Source: Pseudooceanicola sediminis
Lineage (GTDB): Bacteria; Pseudomonadota; Alphaproteobacteria; Rhodobacterales; Rhodobacteraceae
Direction of reading: 5' to 3'
Assembly (NCBI RefSeq): GCF_003575965.1
Contig: NZ_QWJJ01000020.1
Location: forward strand, 1-56,154
DNA: 56,154 nucleotides
Positions 51,573 to 56,154 of the stretch are shown one piece after another. The position numbers and the translations under genes are program-made. Position 1 is the first letter of the stretch. The number at the start of each line of letters is the position of its first letter. The notes under the pieces were generated by a model, which saw only the letters and a list, made by a program, of their open reading frames with translations, ran no database searches and was not told the origin of the DNA.

Positions 51573-51712
51573 TCTTTTGTGCCCCGTTTTCTTATGTGCC
51601 CCGCCGTCAAGATCAGTAGCTCTTTCAATGGCTTCTGAGCTAAAGCCCGGCACATAACGGCAAACGTCGTGCAACATGACAGCTCCTGCAATTTTCCAGA
51701 AGGATGCTTGTC

Positions 51713-52972
51713 ATGTTGGAACGCCATTTCAGGTCGCTCAAGGTGATCGACCGTATCAGAGCCCAGTGGCTTGGGCCGCAGATCGAGCGCTACGTTCAAT
51801 CGCTTGATGAGTTACATACCGGTACCGCTACTATTCAGCAGAATGTTCGGGCCCTCGGACACTTCAACGAGTTCGTCGTTGGACGTGGTGTTCAACGCCT
51901 TGATCAGCTTCCAGATCACGTAGATGCGTTTGTAAGCCACTGGTTTGCTAAACACGGCAAGTGGTGCAAGAGCGCACAGGACCGGGCGGCAATCGCTTCC
52001 CAAAGCCGTTTGCCTGTGGAGCGAATGCTTTGCCTAGCTCTGCCTGGTTTCACACGTCCGAGCCATCGTCCCCGCATGCCCTTCTGTGTCAGCGCACCTG
52101 GTTTTTTCCCTTTCCTTCTCAACGAGAAAGGACTGCGCCAAGCCACGCTACACAAATACACCTACACCCTGCGCCCGTTCGAGTCATACTTGGCGCAGAC
52201 GGGCATAACCCTGTCGGCGCTTACCCCGGCGTCCATCACTGATTTCATTAACACCCGCGCGGAGACGTTGCACAAGTCCGGCATGCTCGGCACGACCGGC
52301 GCCTTGCGCGTCTTCCTCGCCTATCTGCACCGTGAAGGCATCATTGCGAACGATCTCACACGCAGTCTTCCGCGCGGCCGCGCCTATCGACAAGCATCCA
52401 TTCCACGTGCCATTTCATGGCCTGATGTCGAGCGCCTGCTGGCCAGCGTCGATTGCCGCTCCGACGTGGGCAAACGCGACTATGCCATTCTGACATTGCT
52501 GGCCAGCTACGGATTGCGTGCAAGAGAGATCGCGGCCCTGTGCCTCGATGATATTGATTGGGTGCATGACCAGATCAGCATCCCAATGCGCAAAGGCGGC
52601 CATTCGACCCGATATCCGCTGTCAGCGACCGTCGGCGAAGCCATAATCGCCTATTTGCACGTTCGGCGCACGGATATCGCCGATCGCCAAGTCTTCTTGG
52701 CCGCAAGATCGCCATATACACCTATGAGGCATACGGGGGTGTCGTGCATGGTTTCTGGCCGCATGCGCAGTATTGGCATTCAGGTTGCACGTGCCGGCTC
52801 GCACACATTGCGCCATGCCTGCGTTCAGCACCTTGTAGAAGCCGACCTGCCCTTCAAAGTCATTGGCGATTACGTCGGTCATCGCCACCCCGCATCCACA
52901 TTGGTCTATGGCAAGGTGGCGGTGCACAAGCTGCGAGAGATGGTCATTGCCCAAGGGGAGGACGTGCTATGA
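51713..52972 (+). CDS. RIT tyrosine recombinase A
   Basis: 419 aa from ATG 51713 (AAGGA 8 bases upstream; ATG 51704 is too close to it). The catalytic domain has LLASYGLRAREIAALCLDDI (Arg I), AGSHTLRHACVQHLVEADLP (H-x-x-R) and GHRHPASTLVYGKV (His, Tyr nucleophile). The N-terminal part is a core-binding domain (LHKYTYTLRPFESYLAQTGI). First of three co-translated recombinases. Confidence 0.93.
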   Translation: MLERHFRSLKVIDRIRAQWLGPQIERYVQSLDELHTGTATIQQNVRALGHFNEFVVGRGVQRLDQLPDHVDAFVSHWFAKHGKWCKSAQDRAAIASQSRLPVERMLCLALPGFTRPSHRPRMPFCVSAPGFFPFLLNEKGLRQATLHKYTYTLRPFESYLAQTGITLSALTPASITDFINTRAETLHKSGMLGTTGALRVFLAYLHREGIIANDLTRSLPRGRAYRQASIPRAISWPDVERLLASVDCRSDVGKRDYAILTLLASYGLRAREIAALCLDDIDWVHDQISIPMRKGGHSTRYPLSATVGEAIIAYLHVRRTDIADRQVFLAARSPYTPMRHTGVSCMVSGRMRSIGIQVARAGSHTLRHACVQHLVEADLPFKVIGDYVGHRHPASTLVYGKVAVHKLREMVIAQGEDVL

Positions 52973-53961
52973 CCGCCCCCTGGAACAGCTTTCAAAGCAT
53001 CCTGGCCCCTCAGATCGAACAATACCTGCGTGCAAAACGCGCCATGGGATGCAAGTTCGCCTGCGAAGATCGCCAACTTCGGCTGCTCGATCGATTTCTC
53101 AACAACCGCGGCGTGGAAAGCATTGAGGCGATTGACGCACAGTGCCTGCAGGACTTCTTGGATTCCCGCAACCGAACCAACCCGCGGAGCTACAATAATC
53201 TGCTCGGAGATGTTCGACGGTTGTTCGACTGGATCGCCAGCCAACAAATCCTTGGTGCCTCACCGGTAACGATCAAGCCTCAGCCGCAAACAGCGCGACA
53301 GCTGCCTTACCTGTTTTCTGACAAGACTATCCGGCTACTGCTGACTTTGGCCGCAGCATTGCCAGATAATTCACGCGCACCACAGCGCGGCATTCTCTAC
53401 GAGATGATCTTTGCCTTGCTCGCTGGCCTTGGGCTGAGGGTCGGGGAGGTCGCTCGCCTTCAGTGGGGCGATGTGGACCTGACCCGCGAAGTGTTGGAGA
53501 TCCGCAATACCAAGTTTGGCAAGGATCGACTTGTGCCCTTTGGCCCCAAGTTGGCCGCCAGGCTACGCAGCTACCTGACGCAACGCGAGCAACATGGGTT
53601 CGCCTGCTCGGGCACCAATTACCTATTTTCCTGGAATGGCCGTACACCGATCAGCACCAACAGCATCCGGAACACTTTTCGCGATGACCTGTTGCCGCAA
53701 CTCGCCCTTGTGATCCCGCCTGGAGTTTTCGGTCCCCACGTTCATGGCCTGCGCCATTCATTCGCGGTGCGCACCCTGCTGAACTGGTACCGCCAAGGGA
53801 TCACGCCGGCAGACCGCCTCCATCATCTGTCCACATTTCTGGGGCACCTCAATCCCAGCAGCACCGCAGTTTATCTGACCATCACTAACGATCTTTTCGA
53901 TGCCGCCAATCAGCGTTTCGAGGCCTTCGCACCGACGCTGAGCGGTGGAGGCCAAGCATGA
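52969..53961 (+). CDS. RIT tyrosine recombinase B
   Basis: 330 aa, ATG overlapping the previous stop (ATGA). Catalytic residues in LLAGLGLRVGEVARLQWGDV (Arg), VHGLRHSFAVRTLLNWYRQG (H-x-x-R) and FLGHLNPSSTAVYLTITNDL (His, Tyr). N-terminal core-binding segment GVESIEAIDAQCLQDFLDSR. An upstream in-frame extension from 52744 overlaps recombinase A and is not used. Confidence 0.93.
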   Translation: MTAPWNSFQSILAPQIEQYLRAKRAMGCKFACEDRQLRLLDRFLNNRGVESIEAIDAQCLQDFLDSRNRTNPRSYNNLLGDVRRLFDWIASQQILGASPVTIKPQPQTARQLPYLFSDKTIRLLLTLAAALPDNSRAPQRGILYEMIFALLAGLGLRVGEVARLQWGDVDLTREVLEIRNTKFGKDRLVPFGPKLAARLRSYLTQREQHGFACSGTNYLFSWNGRTPISTNSIRNTFRDDLLPQLALVIPPGVFGPHVHGLRHSFAVRTLLNWYRQGITPADRLHHLSTFLGHLNPSSTAVYLTITNDLFDAANQRFEAFAPTLSGGGQA

Positions 53962-54968
53962 CACAGCTGAACCTTCCCACCGCCGTTCACCATTACTTTC
54001 TGGAGTATCTGCCGCGCCACAAAGGCCTGCAATCCAGCACGATCCGCAGTTATCGAGACAGCCTGCGTCTATTCCTGATCTTCGTTGCGGATGCCAATCG
54101 GATCGGGGTCAGTGGCCTCGGGTTCGAGCATTTGGACTACTCTGCTGTGCAGGCATTCCTAAACAACATGGAGGTCAAGCGCGGCAACGCCATCAGTACG
54201 CGCAACCAGCGCCTGACGGCCCTGCACGTTTTCTTCGAATATCTCTGCCGGACCGCACCAGAGATGTTGCCGGTCAGCGCCAAGGTTGCAGCCATACCGA
54301 TGAAGCGCCATCAGCGCCCAGAGATGAAGTTTCTGGCACGTGATGAGGTCGAGGCGCTCTTTGCCTGCATCCCCGCCCAGGATCGTCTTTCGCTGCGCGA
54401 CCGCGCGCTCCTCATGCTGCTCTACAACACCGGTGCGCGCGTCTCAGAGGTCGCGCAACTGAAGGTGGGCCAACTCGATTTAGCCTCACCGGCGCGGGTC
54501 AGGCTGCTCGGCAAAGGGTCAAAGTGGCGAACCTGCCCTCTTTGGAGCCAGACCGCCAAGGCGTTGCAGGACATGCTGGATGAACGCGCCACAGTTCTTT
54601 CGCCAGATACCATTGTGTTCGTCGGCGGCACAGGCGGCGGGATGACCCGTTTCGGCATCTACAAGCGTATTCGCCATCACGCCAAACTCTGGGAGGCGGC
54701 GGGCGTACAAGCCTCACGCACCCACATCACGCCCCACGTGTTTCGGCACACAACGGCGGTCCATCTCCTCGAGTCAGGGGTGGAGGTTAACGTCATTCGG
54801 GGCTGGTTGGGGCATGTCAATCTGGAGACGACCAATCGCTACGCCGAGATAACCATACGCATGAAGGCGGAAGCCCTGAAACTGCTTGAGCCGGTTGCTG
54901 GTGGCAAAGCACGAAAATCCGCATGGCGAGATGACGCGGCCATGCTGGCGTGGCTCTCATCCCTGTAG
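53958..54968 (+). CDS. RIT tyrosine recombinase C
   Basis: 336 aa, ATGA overlap with recombinase B. Catalytic motifs: LLYNTGARVSEVAQLKVGQL (Arg), HVFRHTTAVHLLESG (H-x-x-R) and WLGHVNLETTNRYAEITIRM (His, Tyr). N-terminal core-binding region LQSSTIRSYRDSLRLFLIFV. The basic tail GKARKSAWRDDAAMLAWLSS ends 184 bases before the right terminus. Confidence 0.93.
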   Translation: MTQLNLPTAVHHYFLEYLPRHKGLQSSTIRSYRDSLRLFLIFVADANRIGVSGLGFEHLDYSAVQAFLNNMEVKRGNAISTRNQRLTALHVFFEYLCRTAPEMLPVSAKVAAIPMKRHQRPEMKFLARDEVEALFACIPAQDRLSLRDRALLMLLYNTGARVSEVAQLKVGQLDLASPARVRLLGKGSKWRTCPLWSQTAKALQDMLDERATVLSPDTIVFVGGTGGGMTRFGIYKRIRHHAKLWEAAGVQASRTHITPHVFRHTTAVHLLESGVEVNVIRGWLGHVNLETTNRYAEITIRMKAEALKLLEPVAGGKARKSAWRDDAAMLAWLSSL

Positions 54969-55152
54969 CGATATGACACTGGGCGGCATGATTGGCCGCC
55001 CAGTGTCTCGACAATCATCTGTCGCCCAAAACCAGAAACACCTGATGCCAACAAGCATGCACCGTTATGTGCCCAGCCTTGCCTCAGAAGCCATTGATAG
55101 AGCTACCGATCTTGACTTCGGGGCACATAAGAAAACGGGGCACAAAAGATCC

Positions 55153-55310
55153 ACAACCACCCGTCGGGAGATCCAACGCCGTCGGAGGCCGATCTCAGCA
55201 TGACCAAGGAGATCCAGAAGGGTTGTCGCTATCTCGGCCTCACGCTGCACGACCACATCATCGTCGGCGCCGGGACGGAACTGAGCCTGCGGGCCCTGGG
55301 CAAGCTCTGA
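55153..55310 (+). pseudogene. radC: radC, 3' part after the RIT element
   Basis: Joined in frame to 51548 this gives ILV-HNHPSGDPTPSEADLSM (complete JAMM motif H-x-H-x7-S-x2-D) then GCRYLGLTLHDHIIVGAGTE to LRALGKL. So the gene is broken only by the element, and precise excision would restore it. Confidence 0.9.
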
Positions 55311-55370
55311 CGCGCCTTTCGTACCCGCCGCCGTCGCCCCTTCGAGGAAGAGGGCGGCGGTTCGGTCTTT

Positions 55371-55410
55371 GACGGTTTGAAGCGGTGAGAGAGGCTTTCC
55401 GCACCGTCGG
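55371..55410 (+). promoter_or_regulatory. Structured 5' leader, type 1 (copy C)
   Basis: Outer stem GACGGT (55371-55376) with ACCGTC (55403-55408); inner hairpin GAGAG-AGG-CTTTC (55387-55399); GGAG at the foot of the stem. Third copy, with compensatory base changes relative to A and B. Confidence 0.65.
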
Positions 55411-55420
55411 AGATATGCCC

Positions 55421-55939
55421 ATGTTCGACCTTCCTTGCCAAACTCAGCCGGAAACGCAGAACACAAGTTTGCCGCCGAGCCTCCTGACCGATTTTAAAGA
55501 TCAAGACTTGCCGTTTGCGCTCACGACGACTTGCCATACGCCCGGGGCTCTCATGTCCGGGCAGGCACACCCCATGGTACTGGAGCGGTTTGCCACGCTG
55601 GCCGAGGCCATGCAGGGGGCAATCGTTCACGCCGAAGATATCACACCTGAAGACGCTCCGCGCATCCTGGCAATCCTCGATCGGGAGGGCCGTCTCGTTC
55701 TGGCCGGAGCTACCTGTGATGGCGGGGTCGCATGGTGCCACCCGGTCTCGGATGCCGCCGAAGCCCGCGCCGTCGTGTCCGAGGCAAGCCAGACCCGCGC
55801 GCAGGCCATGCGGGCGGCCGAATGGCATGAACATGGCCTCGCGCGACGGCTGCGGCACCACGCCGACGTTCTCGATGCCCGTCTTGTCGATCCGCTCTGG
55901 CGTGTCTTCGCGTCTCGCGCCCTGCAGATCGCGGCGTGA
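55421..55939 (+). CDS. Hypothetical plasmid protein
   Basis: 172 aa from ATG 55421 (GGAG 8 bases upstream; ATG 55415 is too close). Reads LVLAGATCDGGVAWCHPVSD and AEWHEHGLARRLRHHADVLD; no membrane segment, no known domain. It follows radC and the type-1 leader, so it probably belongs to the same maintenance block. Confidence 0.6.
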   Translation: MFDLPCQTQPETQNTSLPPSLLTDFKDQDLPFALTTTCHTPGALMSGQAHPMVLERFATLAEAMQGAIVHAEDITPEDAPRILAILDREGRLVLAGATCDGGVAWCHPVSDAAEARAVVSEASQTRAQAMRAAEWHEHGLARRLRHHADVLDARLVDPLWRVFASRALQIAA

Positions 55940-56036
55940 CGCCCGAGAGTCAGAGAAGGGCTGGGGAGGATGTGAGCCTAGGAGGACGAGAGAGAGCCTC
56001 GGGGTTCAGATCCATTCCCTCATTTCGGAGTTTCCA

Positions 56037-56154
56037 ATGTCCAAGATCGAACCCACTCTGGCCGCGCCGATGGCGCCGTCCAGGATTGATTTCGCCGCCG
56101 TGCTGGCTCGGCAGTCCGAGCGTGACGCGCGGATCGCAGCTTTGCGTCCGGCCA
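56037..56154 (+). CDS. Start of an unidentified gene, cut by the window edge
   Basis: ATG 56037 preceded by CGGAG at about 9 bases. The 39 codons read MSKIEPTLAAPMAPSRIDFA, AVLARQSERDARIAALRPA. Too short to assign. Confidence 0.5.
   Translation, partial: MSKIEPTLAAPMAPSRIDFAAVLARQSERDARIAALRPA

Larger units (their letters stand above)
51549..55152 (+). mobile_element. RIT element (recombinase in trio)
   Basis: About 3.6 kb with inverted repeats of ~92 bases: 51570 onward (GGATCTTTTGTGCCCCGTTT...) matches the reverse complement of the sequence ending at 55152 with few differences. It carries three tyrosine recombinases joined by ATGA overlaps, the definition of a RIT element. It interrupts radC, with TCCA present on both sides of the junction. 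Confidence 0.92.

Noticed and set aside
55965-56036. Fourth type-1 leader upstream of the last partial gene
   Set aside because: There is a GAGAGAG-CCTCG stretch, but no outer stem ending at the Shine-Dalgarno could be drawn.
1-56154. CRISPR arrays, tRNA or rRNA genes
   Set aside because: No regularly spaced direct repeats, and no tRNA cloverleaf or rRNA-like sequence was noticed on either strand by eye.

Overview
The window looks like part of a large alphaproteobacterial (Rhodobacterales-type) plasmid or chromid. The evidence is high-GC coding with short spacers and frequent ATGA overlaps, a complete repABC replication/partition operon (39198-42661), two toxin-antitoxin modules, three serine or RIT recombinase systems, TRAP-type solute transporters, and a set of plasmid-maintenance genes (large ParB-like protein, SSB, DUF932, RadC).

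Layout. (1) 1-1787: a secreted protein and a winged-helix DNA-binding protein separated by two strong hairpins. (2) 2129-5952: a large serine recombinase translationally coupled to two ParB/RepB-like proteins, with a divergent small DNA-binding protein that has two operator-like palindromes inside its first codons. (3) 6065-7614: a ParDE module followed by gene debris (LysR, WGR and IS5 remnants). (4) 7615-32544: a catabolic island. It encodes a Rieske oxygenase and its flavin/[2Fe-2S] reductase, a Gfo/Idh/MocA dehydrogenase and a 4,5-dihydroxyphthalate-decarboxylase-like protein, which together match the upper phthalate pathway (phthalate to protocatechuate). With them are a TPP enzyme, an isochorismatase-type amidohydrolase, a hydroxyacyl-CoA dehydrogenase, an aldehyde dehydrogenase, one DctPQM and one TAXI TRAP transporter, an EamA permease, a secreted tannase-like esterase, and IclR, IclR and MarR regulators. 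Five 12-bp sites of the form TTAG-N4-CTAW lie in promoter regions across the island, including that of the MarR gene, and suggest one regulon. (5) 28606-33973: an IS1111-type element that truncates a VOC-family gene, an IS5-family element and a second intact IS5-family element. (6) 33981-35417: a second, diverged copy of the module at the left end, its first gene truncated by the IS. (7) 35476-38831: a PIN/HTH toxin-antitoxin pair, a DUF1612-like protein and a small serine resolvase. (8) 38832-42680: repABC with a repeated perfect palindrome at the end of repC (candidate parS). (9) 42713-56154: maintenance region, in which radC is split by a 3.6-kb RIT element (three overlapping tyrosine recombinases between ~92-bp inverted repeats).

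How it may work: esters would be cleaved outside the cytoplasm, the aromatic acid imported by TRAP transporters, then dioxygenated, dehydrogenated and decarboxylated, with the IclR/MarR proteins sensing substrate. The maintenance genes appear to be controlled post-transcriptionally by two families of structured 5' leaders: one before the ParB-like gene, the DUF932 gene and the 172-aa gene (three copies with compensatory changes in the outer stem), and one before ssb and a 54-aa gene. All functions are read from sequence patterns alone; no search or alignment was run.
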